NCBI GenBank assembly: GCA_022791255.1
Contig: JAAVYR010000017.1
Coordinates: 1 to 47,937 of the forward strand
DNA: 47,937 nucleotides
Reading direction: 5' to 3'
DNA from: Peptococcaceae bacterium
Lineage (GTDB): Bacteria > Bacillota > Dehalobacteriia > UBA4068 > JAAVYR01
This document shows positions 7,283 to 15,194 of the stretch, in pieces; the stretch's first letter is position 1, and every line of letters starts with the position of its first letter. The notes below the pieces were generated by a model. It worked only from the letters and a program-made list of their open reading frames with translations. It was not told the origin of the DNA and searched no databases. Both the position numbers and the translations under genes were made by a program.

Positions 7283-9220
7283 TTAGTCGTCAAATTCTTC
7301 CACTTCTAACCCATCAAAAGCCTGACTCCAGTCCGGTCCATCGTCTTCTTCCGGTTCCGAGGTAAAGCCGGGGTCTATCGCCTTTTCCTTATGTTTCGGC
7401 GCACCCCAGGGCGCTTCCCCACCCTCATCAGCAGTAAGAGGCGGCTCCTCTGGTGGCAGCCAGTCATCCGGCAGCGCCGTATCTGCTTGCTCCTGATGAG
7501 AAACAGCGGCTATGCTCCCCTCTAGGCCACATTGCACCGTAAGCCCCGTGCCAAATAGCTGCGCCAAGATAGCCTCTACCTTTTCCTTATGTTTCGGCTG
7601 CAGCATCGCTTCCATGTGGATTTTGTATTTATCAGAAAAAGATAACCACAATACCCCATCTGCCAGTGCAGCCACTGTCCCCTCCCGCAAGAAAGCATAG
7701 GTCGTCACTTGCTGTTTTCGCACTTCCGTTAAGATGTTTTGCCACTGGGCCTTGACGGTTTCTAGTGTTACCGCACCACCAGGTACAACAGACGGCTTTG
7801 ATTGGGCTGGCTTTTCCGCTTTCACAGCAGCTTTCGCCACTGGTTTTACTGCCTGTTTTGCAGCACCAAATGGAGCCTCATCCGCTCCACCCCAAGGCAC
7901 ATCTTCTTCCACCCAGTTAGCCTTTGCAGCTGGTTCTTTTTTAGGAGCAGTCTTTGGTCCCGGTTTTGCCGGTGCCGCTGTTTCCCACGGTGGCAATTCT
8001 TCCTTTGCAGGTGTAGCTGGTTGTTTTACAAGAGGAGCCGGTTTTTCTGCCCCCACTGCATCTACTGGTCCCGCTGGCCCTACTGGTCCTACCGGGGCGG
8101 CAGCTTTCGCTGCAGATACAGCCGCCGATGCTGCAGATACAGCTTCTGCTTGCGGCATAGCAGCCTTTAGTAAAGATAGTTCTAAAACGATACGAGGCTG
8201 CACTGCATTACGCAACCGATAATCTACTTCCCCTAACATCTGCATGAGAGATAGGATAACCCCATTATCCGGCAAAGCCCCCTGCTGCAAGGCTCTGTCC
8301 ACAGCAGCATTTTTCTGGCTATCCGGCATGAGCTGGAACAAAGCTAAGCTGCGAAAATGCTCTAATAAGTCCTGTAAAAACTGACGCAAATCTTTCCCCT
8401 GACTGACCAGCTGTTCAATGCCTTCCAGGATAAAAGATAGGTTTTGCTGATACAGTGCTGCTGCCATCCCCGCAATAAAATCACCATCCATAGCGCCCAA
8501 GACCATGGCTACTGTCTCTGCCGTGACCTCATCAGGAGCAAAGCTCACACATTGGTCCAGGAGGCTCATCGCGTCCCTGAGTCCCCCTTCTGCCTTTTTA
8601 GCGATAGCTTCCACCGCTTCTTGGGTAATAGCAATATGCTCTTTTTCCGCTACCTCTTTTAGCCGCAAAGAAATATCCACCAGGCTAATGCGGCGAAAGT
8701 CGAAGCGCTGACAGCGAGAAAGGACCGTCAAAGGAATTTTATGAGCTTCCGTCGTCGCTAAGATAAAAATAACATGGGCAGGCGGTTCTTCCAATGTCTT
8801 TAGCAGCGCATTAAATGCCTCGTTGGTCAACATATGAACTTCATCGATAATGTACACTTTGAATTTTTCCTGAGCCGGCGCATAGCGTACCCGCTCCCGC
8901 AAATCCCGAATTTCATCAATGCCCCGATTAGAAGCAGCGTCGATTTCCATAATATCCAGAGATTGCCCTTCTTTAATACGTTTGCAGGCTTCACACTCTC
9001 CGCAAGGTTCGCCGTTTTGTAAATGCAAGCAGTTTACCGCTTGTGCCAAGATTTTTGCCGTACTGGTTTTCCCAGTGCCCCGCGGTCCACAAAAAAGATA
9101 GGCATGGACGATACGCCCTGTCTCTAGCGCATGCTGTAGCGTTTTACTGATGTGAGCCTGCCCCACCAACTCCCGAAAGTCCCCAGGACGAAATTTCCGA
9201 TATAGCGCCGTATAACTCAT
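7283..9220 (-). CDS. dnaX: DNA polymerase III subunits gamma/tau
   Basis: ATPase of the clamp loader that opens the sliding clamp and, as tau, ties the loader to the polymerase. The 645 residues hold an AAA+ core with Walker A GPRGTGKT at 45-52, a zinc site (C64, C73, C76, C79), Walker B IIDEVH around 124-129 and an SRC arginine finger near 168. From about 360 to 490 there is a low-complexity Ala/Pro/Lys linker, followed by a C-terminal domain expected to contact the polymerase. The start ATG at 9220 has AAAGGGG upstream. A run of six A in the linker (7937-7942) is not in the frame needed for the classical A_AAA_AAG shift, so I see no clear sign of a separate gamma product. Confidence 0.96.
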   Translation of the reverse strand: MSYTALYRKFRPGDFRELVGQAHISKTLQHALETGRIVHAYLFCGPRGTGKTSTAKILAQAVNCLHLQNGEPCGECEACKRIKEGQSLDIMEIDAASNRGIDEIRDLRERVRYAPAQEKFKVYIIDEVHMLTNEAFNALLKTLEEPPAHVIFILATTEAHKIPLTVLSRCQRFDFRRISLVDISLRLKEVAEKEHIAITQEAVEAIAKKAEGGLRDAMSLLDQCVSFAPDEVTAETVAMVLGAMDGDFIAGMAAALYQQNLSFILEGIEQLVSQGKDLRQFLQDLLEHFRSLALFQLMPDSQKNAAVDRALQQGALPDNGVILSLMQMLGEVDYRLRNAVQPRIVLELSLLKAAMPQAEAVSAASAAVSAAKAAAPVGPVGPAGPVDAVGAEKPAPLVKQPATPAKEELPPWETAAPAKPGPKTAPKKEPAAKANWVEEDVPWGGADEAPFGAAKQAVKPVAKAAVKAEKPAQSKPSVVPGGAVTLETVKAQWQNILTEVRKQQVTTYAFLREGTVAALADGVLWLSFSDKYKIHMEAMLQPKHKEKVEAILAQLFGTGLTVQCGLEGSIAAVSHQEQADTALPDDWLPPEEPPLTADEGGEAPWGAPKHKEKAIDPGFTSEPEEDDGPDWSQAFDGLEVEEFDD

Positions 9221-9338
9221 AAATAATCCCCTTTATTCTCACTGGTAGTCCAGCATTTCCATTCTCGCCATTATGCAAATAGTGCAAAAGTAACCATTAA
9301 CCTTATTTATTTCTCCCGATAACGCCATTTTCCTGCAA

Positions 9339-9373
9339 ACAAAAAAGAGAATAGCTATTGCTACCCTCTTTCC
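9339..9373 (-). terminator. Terminator of the SRP RNA gene
   Basis: A 12-bp stem with two G-U pairs (AAAGAGGGTAGC on the minus strand) around an AATA loop, followed by TTTTTTG. It ends the SRP RNA transcript before dnaX. Confidence 0.8.
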
Positions 9374-9394
9374 TAAAAAAATATAAAAATTACT

Positions 9395-9661
9395 GCTGCA
9401 CACTGCTGCTCGAGATAGACTTCCAAGCGTTACCCAAGCAGTTAGCTCAAACCGGGTTTCCCCACGGCACACAAACGGAGCCGCTTACCGCTGCTTCCTT
9501 CCGGACCTGACGGGGTTCACGGCGGTTTATTGCGCAGGACCCAATTCTCATCACCACTTACTTGGGGCAGACCCTACAAGTCACGCCCTCACAGAAGAAT
9601 TCAGCCTCTCTATAGCGGATTGAGAGTTACAAGGCACCGCTACCGCCCCACCTAGTGCAGC
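9395..9661 (-). ncRNA. ffs: Signal recognition particle RNA, long Bacillota type
   Basis: RNA scaffold of the signal recognition particle, which targets nascent membrane proteins. On the minus strand it contains the near-invariant domain IV core (GTCAGGTCCGGAAGGAAGCAG), with the GGAA tetraloop, and a 5' domain with GGTAGCGGTGCC typical of the Alu-like part of the large Bacillota form. The ends pair: GCTGCAC at 9661-9655 with GTGCAGC at 9401-9395, giving about 267 nt. A strong promoter lies just upstream and a terminator just downstream. Exact ends are inferred from that pairing. Confidence 0.95.
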
Positions 9662-9700
9662 AAACTTTTATTTGCTTCATTTGCCCATAGACACTCTTTT

Positions 9701-9729
9701 ATCATATATGCCGAATGTGAAAAAGTCAA
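9701..9729 (-). promoter_or_regulatory. Promoter of the SRP RNA gene
   Basis: TTGACT (9729-9724) and TATGAT (9706-9701) on the minus strand are separated by exactly 17 bp. The start would fall about 35 bases before the SRP RNA 5' end. It lies directly behind the stop codon of the radical SAM gene. Confidence 0.8.
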
Positions 9730-9743
9730 CTAAGAATATTTGG

Positions 9744-10697
9744 TTATTTTGTCCCACAAATCCAATGACTATAAATGCCCTGATAGCTCCTACGCCTTTC
9801 TAATTCTCCATCAATAGCATTCATGACCACAAATTTTTTTAGGCTCCAGCGCGGCGCAATCAAGTCTGCCTTGATACCATCTCCTGTAATCCGCTGAATA
9901 ACCACCTCTGCTGGTAACAGTTCCAGCTGATCGCAGACCACTTCCACATAATCTTCCATGGTCATAGCAGCGAACTCCCCTGCTCCATACTCTTCAGCCA
10001 TTCTGGTACCGGCAATGATATGTAAAAGATGGATTTTTACACTATGAGGATGTAGCTTTGCCACTTCTGCCATGGTTTCCACCATCATATCTTTGGTTTC
10101 TCCCGGCAGCCCGTTGATGATGTGGACACAGACAGGGATACCTCTAGACGCTAACTTCTCATAACCAGCTAAAAACTCGGCATAGGAATGTCCCCGATTT
10201 ATCCGCTTCGCCGTTGTATCATGAATAGTTTGCAGACCTAATTCTACTATTAAATAAGTACGCTGGTTCAACTCCGCCAGATAGTCCACCACATCGTCAG
10301 GAAGAGCGTCCGCTCTTGTTGCAATGCTAAGCCCCACCACACCGGGCTGAGCCAGCATCAGTTCATATTTTTCTTTTAACGCTGCCAAAGGCCCATAAGT
10401 ACTGGTATTGGCTTGAAAATAGGGGATGTATCTTGCTGCTTCCGGCCATTTTTTATGGAGAATAGCTTTTACTTCTTCATATTGGGTTAATAAATCAGCA
10501 GGCGCTACCTGACGCTGGGCATAGCTGCAATAGGTGCAGCCACCCACCCCTCGAGTACCGTCGATATTTGGACAGCTGAAGCCTCCATCTAAAGAGACCT
10601 TAAACACTTTGCCGCCAAACTTTTCTTTTAAATGATAATCCCAAGTATGATACCGCTTGCCACCTTCCGCTGCATGATAGGGAAAGGGATTTTCCAT
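9744..10697 (-). CDS. Radical SAM protein, TIGR01212 (YtqA) family
   Basis: A cytoplasmic iron-sulphur enzyme of the radical SAM superfamily; the family is widespread but its substrate is not established to my knowledge. Counting from the ATG at 10697 (317 residues), the cluster-binding cysteines are C42, C54 and C57 in a C-x11-C-x2-C pattern that marks this family rather than the usual CxxxCxxC. Downstream are the NTSTYGP, ELGLQT and INGLPGET segments typical of the barrel. The start was placed at 10697 because AAAGGA lies 11 bases before it; the longer GTG start at 10721 would overlap that site. It is followed directly by the SRP RNA promoter and appears to be a single-gene transcript. Confidence 0.88.
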   Translation of the reverse strand: MENPFPYHAAEGGKRYHTWDYHLKEKFGGKVFKVSLDGGFSCPNIDGTRGVGGCTYCSYAQRQVAPADLLTQYEEVKAILHKKWPEAARYIPYFQANTSTYGPLAALKEKYELMLAQPGVVGLSIATRADALPDDVVDYLAELNQRTYLIVELGLQTIHDTTAKRINRGHSYAEFLAGYEKLASRGIPVCVHIINGLPGETKDMMVETMAEVAKLHPHSVKIHLLHIIAGTRMAEEYGAGEFAAMTMEDYVEVVCDQLELLPAEVVIQRITGDGIKADLIAPRWSLKKFVVMNAIDGELERRRSYQGIYSHWICGTK

Positions 10698-10858
10698 TAT
10701 ATGATTAATCCTTTCTTTCACTTTTGCTAATTATCTTACCATAGCTGCCGATTTTTGTATAGTTTCTCCTTTCTTTTTGGCAGAAAAACCACTGCAAAAG
10801 TATTTTGATTATAAAATAATTACCAAATAAAAATATATGCTTTTTACAGCTTTTCATC

Positions 10859-10887
10859 TTGAACATTTACAATGTTAGTGCTATAAT
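10859..10887 (+). promoter_or_regulatory. Promoter of the second P-loop ATPase gene
   Basis: TTGAAC (10859-10864) and a perfect TATAAT (10882-10887) with a 17-bp spacer, about 40 bases before the start codon. Confidence 0.8.
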
Positions 10888-10926
10888 ATGCAAATAAAAT
10901 CTTTTTCCGGAAAGAAGGTGTAAAAA

Positions 10927-11667
10927 ATGCCCACGGATAATCTCCAAAACTATCAACCTCAATTACATCCTGCCGCCGTTACCATTATTACCGGCCACTA
11001 CGGCAGCGGTAAGACTAATTTTGCCATGAATTTAAGTTTAGCTTATCAGCACCAAGGTGAGGATGTGACATTGTGCGATATTGATATCGTCAATCCTTAT
11101 TTCCGCTCGGCAGATTTTGCACCTCTTTGTGCAGAACATGGCATTCATCTGATTACACCGCCTTTTGCCAATAGCAATCTAGATACCCCTATCCTCACTG
11201 GTCAGGTAGACGGCGCCATCACAAACGGAGCATGCGTCGTATTAGATGTAGGTGGTGATGATGCAGGAGCAGTCGCTTTGGGCAGATACCAGGAAAAGAT
11301 TACAGCACGAGAAAGCTATCAGATGATATTGGTAGTCAATCAATGTCGCCCCTTAACGGCAACAGCAGAGGATGTAGTGGCCATGATTGATGATATTAAC
11401 AGAGCTTCCAAACTCTCTATCACCCATATCGTCAATAATTCTAACCTAGGCCCAGATACAACCCTAGAGCAGATTACCACTAGCTTAGATTACGGGGCAA
11501 AGATTATTGAGCTTTCCGGTATTCCCCTTTTGTATCAAGCAATACCGCGAAAGCTGCTCGACCCAATCTGTGCAAGAACTGTTCCTGACAACAGATTGCT
11601 ACAACTTTATGAAGAAAGAAAGATTTTTCCTGTAGATATTTTCGTAAAAGCCCCCTGGACACCATAA
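10927..11667 (+). CDS. MinD/CobQ-like P-loop ATPase upstream of the Vor operon
   Basis: A 246-residue predicted soluble ATPase, paralogous to the protein at 363-1034. Walker A is GHYGSGKT at residues 23-30; the segment CDIDIVNPYFR follows, and a strand VVLDVGGDDAG corresponds to the Walker B/switch II region. It starts at ATG 10927 with GAAGGTG upstream. It precedes a four-subunit 2-oxoacid:ferredoxin oxidoreductase, from which about 250 bases with R repeats separate it. Unlike its paralogue it lacks the CYC motif. The resemblance to MinD, NifH and CobQ-type NTPases suggests a dimeric switch that acts on another protein. A role in assembling or reactivating the oxidoreductase is an inference from the duplicated context only. 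Confidence 0.78.
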   Translation: MPTDNLQNYQPQLHPAAVTIITGHYGSGKTNFAMNLSLAYQHQGEDVTLCDIDIVNPYFRSADFAPLCAEHGIHLITPPFANSNLDTPILTGQVDGAITNGACVVLDVGGDDAGAVALGRYQEKITARESYQMILVVNQCRPLTATAEDVVAMIDDINRASKLSITHIVNNSNLGPDTTLEQITTSLDYGAKIIELSGIPLLYQAIPRKLLDPICARTVPDNRLLQLYEERKIFPVDIFVKAPWTP

Positions 11668-11682
11668 AAGCATCGCTCCACT

Positions 11683-11790
11683 ATCTTGCTTGAGCAGGGC
11701 CGAAACATCTCGCACTTGCCTGGCATGCTGAGCCCAAGGCGAAGCATCCCACACGCCCCTGTCATGCTGAGCGTAGCCGAAGCATCTTTT
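11683..11790. repeat. Cluster of three R-family repeats (CATGCTG subtype)
   Basis: Three R units in tandem: a decayed one at 11683-11710, and clear ones at 11722-11750 and 11760-11790. The left arm is CATGCTGAG and the right arm GAAGCATC, so the central stem pair is G-C instead of the C-G of the CATCCTG copies. Confidence 0.8.
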
Positions 11791-11869
11791 TCAGCAGGTT
11801 TCATTTAGGAAGATTTTAACGGAAATATTTATATAGAAGATTTTAGTATATTTAAAGAGACAAACTACC

Positions 11870-11898
11870 GTCATTCTGAGGCAAACCCAAAGAATGCT
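11870..11898. repeat. R-family repeat (CATTCTG subtype)
   Basis: Left arm GTCATTCTGAG and right arm AAAGAATG, just upstream of the ferredoxin-type subunit gene. The central stem pair is T-A. It may form a hairpin in the leader of the operon. Confidence 0.7.
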
Positions 11899-11921
11899 AA
11901 TAAATAAATGGAGGTTTTACC

Positions 11922-12134
11922 ATGGCAAAGACCATCATCAATGAAAATCTTTGTAAAGGCTGTGCGCTATGCGTAGAAGTATGCCCGAAGAAGATTATTC
12001 ATTTACAACAAGATAAATTAAATGCAAAAGGCTATACACCCGCCTATATCAGCGAGGAAGATATGGAGAAATGTATCGCCTGCGCCTTCTGTGGCATGAT
12101 GTGTCCAGATAGCGCCATCCGCGTCGAAAAATAA
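11922..12134 (+). CDS. 2-oxoacid:ferredoxin oxidoreductase, delta (ferredoxin) subunit
   Basis: A 70-residue ferredoxin-like protein carrying two 4Fe-4S clusters: C11, C14, C17, C21 and C51, C54, C57, C61, each group ending in Cys-Pro. It would pass electrons from the catalytic subunits to free ferredoxin. ATG at 11922 has GGAGG seven bases upstream. It is the first gene of a run (delta, alpha, beta, gamma) with the order used by VorDABC/KorDABC enzymes. Confidence 0.93.
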   Translation: MAKTIINENLCKGCALCVEVCPKKIIHLQQDKLNAKGYTPAYISEEDMEKCIACAFCGMMCPDSAIRVEK

Positions 12135-12186
12135 ACAGAAACTTATCATTGCAACAACCTACAGAGAAAGGTAGTGTAAATATTCT

Positions 12187-13263
12187 ATGACAGCAAAACA
12201 AACAGAACGGGTATTGATGAAAGGCAATGAAGCCATGGCAGAAGCTGCTATCCAGGCAGGCTGCCGCCACTTTTTCGGCTACCCTATTACCCCTTCTACA
12301 GAAATCGCCGCTTACATGTCGAAAAGAATGCCCAAAGTAGGCGGCACTTATTTACAAGCAGAGTCGGAAGTTGCCGCTATCAATATGGTATTAGGCGCGG
12401 CCGCTGCAGGCGTGAGAGTCATGACAGGTTCTTCCTCTCCCGGCATTTCCTTAAAGAGCGAAGGCGTCTCTTACTTAGCCGGTTGCGACTTGCCTTGCGT
12501 GATTATTAATGTACAGCGGGGCGGCCCGGGCTTAGGCGGTATCCAGCCCTCTCAGGCAGACTATTGGCAAGCTACCAAAGCTTGGGGCCACGGCGATTTC
12601 CAGATTTTAGTTTATGCCCCCTCCACCGTTCAGGAAATGGTAAACCTGATGATGGAAGCATTTGACAAAGCAGATGAATACCGCATCCCCGCATTAATGT
12701 TGGTAGACGGCTTGCTGGGGCAAATGATGGAACCTATCGTTTTCCCAGAAAAAGACTTGAGCAAATTACCGGAAAAACCTTGGGCTACCAATGGTCATAA
12801 ACACAAAAGAGAACATAACATTGTCAATTCTCTGTGCTTAAAGCCAGATGAATTGGAACAACAAGTTATCGCCCGCTTCGCCCGCTATGATGTGATTAAA
12901 GAAAGAGAAGCAAAAGCAGAAGAATACTTGGTAGATGACGCAGATATCGTCTTAGTCGCTTTCGGTGCGACAGCCAGAACCACTAGAAGCGCCGTAGATA
13001 TGGCACGAGAAAAAGGCATCAAAGCCGGGATGATACGGCCCATTACCTTGTGGCCTTTCCCAGAAAAAATCATTCAAAAAGCTTCGAAAACTGCCCAGTG
13101 CTTCTTAAGCGTAGAAATGAGCATGGGCCAAATGATTGACGATATCAAGCTGGCAATTAACTGTGCAAAACCCGTTCACTTCTATGGCAGAACCGGCGGT
13201 ATGGTACCGATGCCTGTAGATATCTTAGGCAAAATCGAAGAATTAGCAAGGGGGTTAAAGTAA
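12187..13263 (+). CDS. vorB: 2-oxoacid:ferredoxin oxidoreductase, alpha subunit (VorB type)
   Basis: The 358-residue subunit carries the pyrimidine-binding domain of a thiamine-diphosphate enzyme. It has the KGNEAMAEAAIQAGC N-terminus, GYPITPSTEI at 31-40 (CoA/substrate-contacting loop), the conserved glutamate in LQAESEVAAINMVLGAA near 57-73, and the GSSSPGISLKSE segment. The C-terminal third is the transketolase-C-like domain. The closest-looking family is VorB, which acts on branched-chain 2-oxoacids (3-methyl-2-oxobutanoate) to give acyl-CoA. Substrate cannot be read from the sequence, and 2-oxoglutarate is the main alternative. Its stop codon touches the next start. Confidence 0.9.
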   Translation: MTAKQTERVLMKGNEAMAEAAIQAGCRHFFGYPITPSTEIAAYMSKRMPKVGGTYLQAESEVAAINMVLGAAAAGVRVMTGSSSPGISLKSEGVSYLAGCDLPCVIINVQRGGPGLGGIQPSQADYWQATKAWGHGDFQILVYAPSTVQEMVNLMMEAFDKADEYRIPALMLVDGLLGQMMEPIVFPEKDLSKLPEKPWATNGHKHKREHNIVNSLCLKPDELEQQVIARFARYDVIKEREAKAEEYLVDDADIVLVAFGATARTTRSAVDMAREKGIKAGMIRPITLWPFPEKIIQKASKTAQCFLSVEMSMGQMIDDIKLAINCAKPVHFYGRTGGMVPMPVDILGKIEELARGLK

Positions 13264-14025
13264 ATGACAGTTGTATATGAAAAACCTCAAGCTTTAAACG
13301 ATATGGTCATGCACTATTGCCCTGGCTGCACCCATGGGATTATTCATAAGCTGGTAGCAGAAGTCATCGACGAAATGGGCATCGAAGGGGAAACCATTGG
13401 TATCGCCCCTGTAGGCTGCGCCGTAATGGCCTATGAATACTTTAAATGCGATATGATTGAGTCGCCTCACGGTCGTGCACCGGCTTTAGCAACAGGAGTA
13501 AAGCGGTCTTTACCGGAAAACTTCGTTTTCACTTATCAAGGTGATGGCGACCTTGCCGCTATCGGTGCTGCAGAAATCGTCCATGCTGCTACCCGCGGTG
13601 AAAAGATTACTGTTATTTTCGTGAATAACGCCATTTATGGCATGACTGGCGGACAGATGGCGCCGACAACCCTTCCTGGACAAGTAACGCAGACTTCTCC
13701 TTACGGCAGAAATGTAGAAACAGAAGGCTTTCCTATCCATGTGTGCGAAATGCTTTCTACTCTAGATGGCACTGCTTATGCAGAACGAGTGGCTGTGAAT
13801 AGCATCCCGAACATTCGTAAAGCGAAGAAAGCCATCCGTCGCGCCTTTGAAGCCCAGAAAAACAAAGAAGGTTTCTCTATCGTAGAAATCCTCTCTACTT
13901 GTCCTACCAACTGGGGCCTGTCTCCTGTAGACGCTTTAGGCTGGCTAGAAGAAAATATGATCCCTTATTACCCATTAGGCGTGTATAAGGATAAATCCGC
14001 AGCAGCAAAAGAGGAGGTAAAATAA
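13264..14025 (+). CDS. 2-oxoacid:ferredoxin oxidoreductase, beta (TPP-binding) subunit
   Basis: The 253-residue catalytic subunit binds the diphosphate of thiamine diphosphate and one 4Fe-4S cluster. Cluster cysteines are visible as C19 and C22 (CPGCTHG) plus C51 in PVGC. The TPP motif starts GDGD at 93-96 and ends in the [11 protein letters not shown] segment at 121-131, which binds the metal. The start ATG directly follows the stop codon of the alpha gene, with the ribosome site (AAGGGGG) inside the end of alpha, so the two are probably coupled to give equal amounts. Confidence 0.93.
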   Translation: MTVVYEKPQALNDMVMHYCPGCTHGIIHKLVAEVIDEMGIEGETIGIAPVGCAVMAYEYFKCDMIESPHGRAPALATGVKRSLPENFVFTYQGDGDLAAIGAAEIVHAATRGEKITVIFVNNAIYGMTGGQMAPTTLPGQVTQTSPYGRNVETEGFPIHVCEMLSTLDGTAYAERVAVNSIPNIRKAKKAIRRAFEAQKNKEGFSIVEILSTCPTNWGLSPVDALGWLEENMIPYYPLGVYKDKSAAAKEEVK

Positions 14026-14026
14026 G

Positions 14027-14560
14027 ATGACAAATTATAATATTTTACTTGCCGGCTTTGGCGGACAAGGGATTTTATTTAGCGGCAAAGTTATTGCCAA
14101 TGCAGGATTGGTAGAAGGCAAAGAAGTATCTTGGCTCCCTTCTTATGGCCCAGAAATGCGTGGCGGCACCGCTAACTGCAGCGTCTGCCTTTCTGAGAAA
14201 TCCATTGGCTCTCCTTTGGTTACCACACCAGATATTCTGGTAGTCATGAACCAACCTTCTTATGAAAAATATATCGATGCAGTGGTTCCCGGCGGTAAAG
14301 TGTTTATTGACAGCACCTTAATCCAGGCCAACTGCACAAGAACCGATATTGATATTTATGAAGTACCATCTACACAAATGGCCAAACAACATAATATGAC
14401 TGGCCTTGCCAATATTATCCTTATTGGTAAAGTGCTGAAAGAAACAGGCTTTGCTGCTGCCGAAAGTGTAGAAGCAGCCATTCGCAAATGCGTTTCCGCC
14501 CGAAAAGCCCATTTAGTAGATGTAAATATGCAGGCTATCCAGTTAGGCATGAATGCTTAA
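14027..14560 (+). CDS. 2-oxoacid:ferredoxin oxidoreductase, gamma subunit
   Basis: The 177-residue subunit contains the glycine-rich LLAGFGGQGILFSGK start and the SYGPEMRGGTANC segment typical of the gamma domain of this enzyme family, which closes over CoA and the active site. Start ATG at 14027 has GAGGAGG upstream and lies one base behind the beta stop codon. This completes the enzyme in one operon, in contrast to the one-chain enzyme at 1339. Confidence 0.93.
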   Translation: MTNYNILLAGFGGQGILFSGKVIANAGLVEGKEVSWLPSYGPEMRGGTANCSVCLSEKSIGSPLVTTPDILVVMNQPSYEKYIDAVVPGGKVFIDSTLIQANCTRTDIDIYEVPSTQMAKQHNMTGLANIILIGKVLKETGFAAAESVEAAIRKCVSARKAHLVDVNMQAIQLGMNA

Positions 14561-14597
14561 TGCTATGCTAGAGATGTAAAGAAATCGAGGTGTTTAT

Positions 14598-15188
14598 ATG
14601 ACCAGTGAATTACAAGAGTTTGCCGGCCGGCTCCGTTCTTTGCGAGAGTTATCAGATATCTCCGTAGAAGAAATGGCAGAAGTTTGCGGCGTAACTGTAG
14701 AAGAATATTTAAATTGTGAAGAAGGAAAACACGACTTTCCCTTCACCTTCATTTATAAAGCCTCCCAGAAATTAGGGGTCGATATGGCGGATTTGCTTAC
14801 CGGGGAAGGCCCTCGCCTCTCCCTCATGTCCGTGGTACGAGCAGGCAAGGGTGTGCAGATTAAACGGCAAAAGGGCTTAAACTATTTTAACTTAGGCTAT
14901 CATTTTAAAGACCGCTATGCAGAACCCTTCTTGGTAGAAGGCAAATATGACCCAGAAGCAGACAATCAACCCATACCCATGGTTTACCACGAAGGACAAG
15001 AATTTGACTATGTATTAAAAGGACAACTCCGCGTCCGTGTAGACCAAAACGAAGTAATCTTAAATCCTGGCGACGCCATTTATTTTGACTCCGGCCATCC
15101 CCATGGCAATGTACCTACTGGCGGCGAAGACTGCCTGTTTTTAGCTGTCGTTATCAAAGACATGGAAAACGAAGACAACAAGGAGTGA
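14598..15188 (+). CDS. XRE-family regulator with cupin sensor domain
   Basis: A 196-residue protein with a helix-turn-helix at about residues 10-60 (SVEEMAEVCGVTVEEYLNCE) and a C-terminal cupin barrel of about 85 residues with HEGQEFDYVLKG and LNPGDAIYFDSGHPHG, the two metal- or ligand-binding motifs. Such proteins usually sense a small metabolite and control neighbouring genes. It lies between the oxidoreductase and the acyl-CoA synthetase in one apparent operon (37 bases after gamma, six before the synthetase), so autogenous control of the cassette is likely. The ligand is unknown; a free carboxylic acid or acyl-CoA would make sense. Confidence 0.9.
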   Translation: MTSELQEFAGRLRSLRELSDISVEEMAEVCGVTVEEYLNCEEGKHDFPFTFIYKASQKLGVDMADLLTGEGPRLSLMSVVRAGKGVQIKRQKGLNYFNLGYHFKDRYAEPFLVEGKYDPEADNQPIPMVYHEGQEFDYVLKGQLRVRVDQNEVILNPGDAIYFDSGHPHGNVPTGGEDCLFLAVVIKDMENEDNKE

Positions 15189-15194
15189 TAACGC

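Noticed and set aside
7937-7942. A-run in dnaX as a gamma/tau frameshift site
   Set aside because: The frame is CCT AAA AAA GAA, so the first slip position would mismatch; the classical A_AAA_AAG arrangement is not met.
9239-9472. Open frame of 77 codons on the minus strand
   Set aside because: It overlaps the SRP RNA and its terminator, and has no ribosome site.
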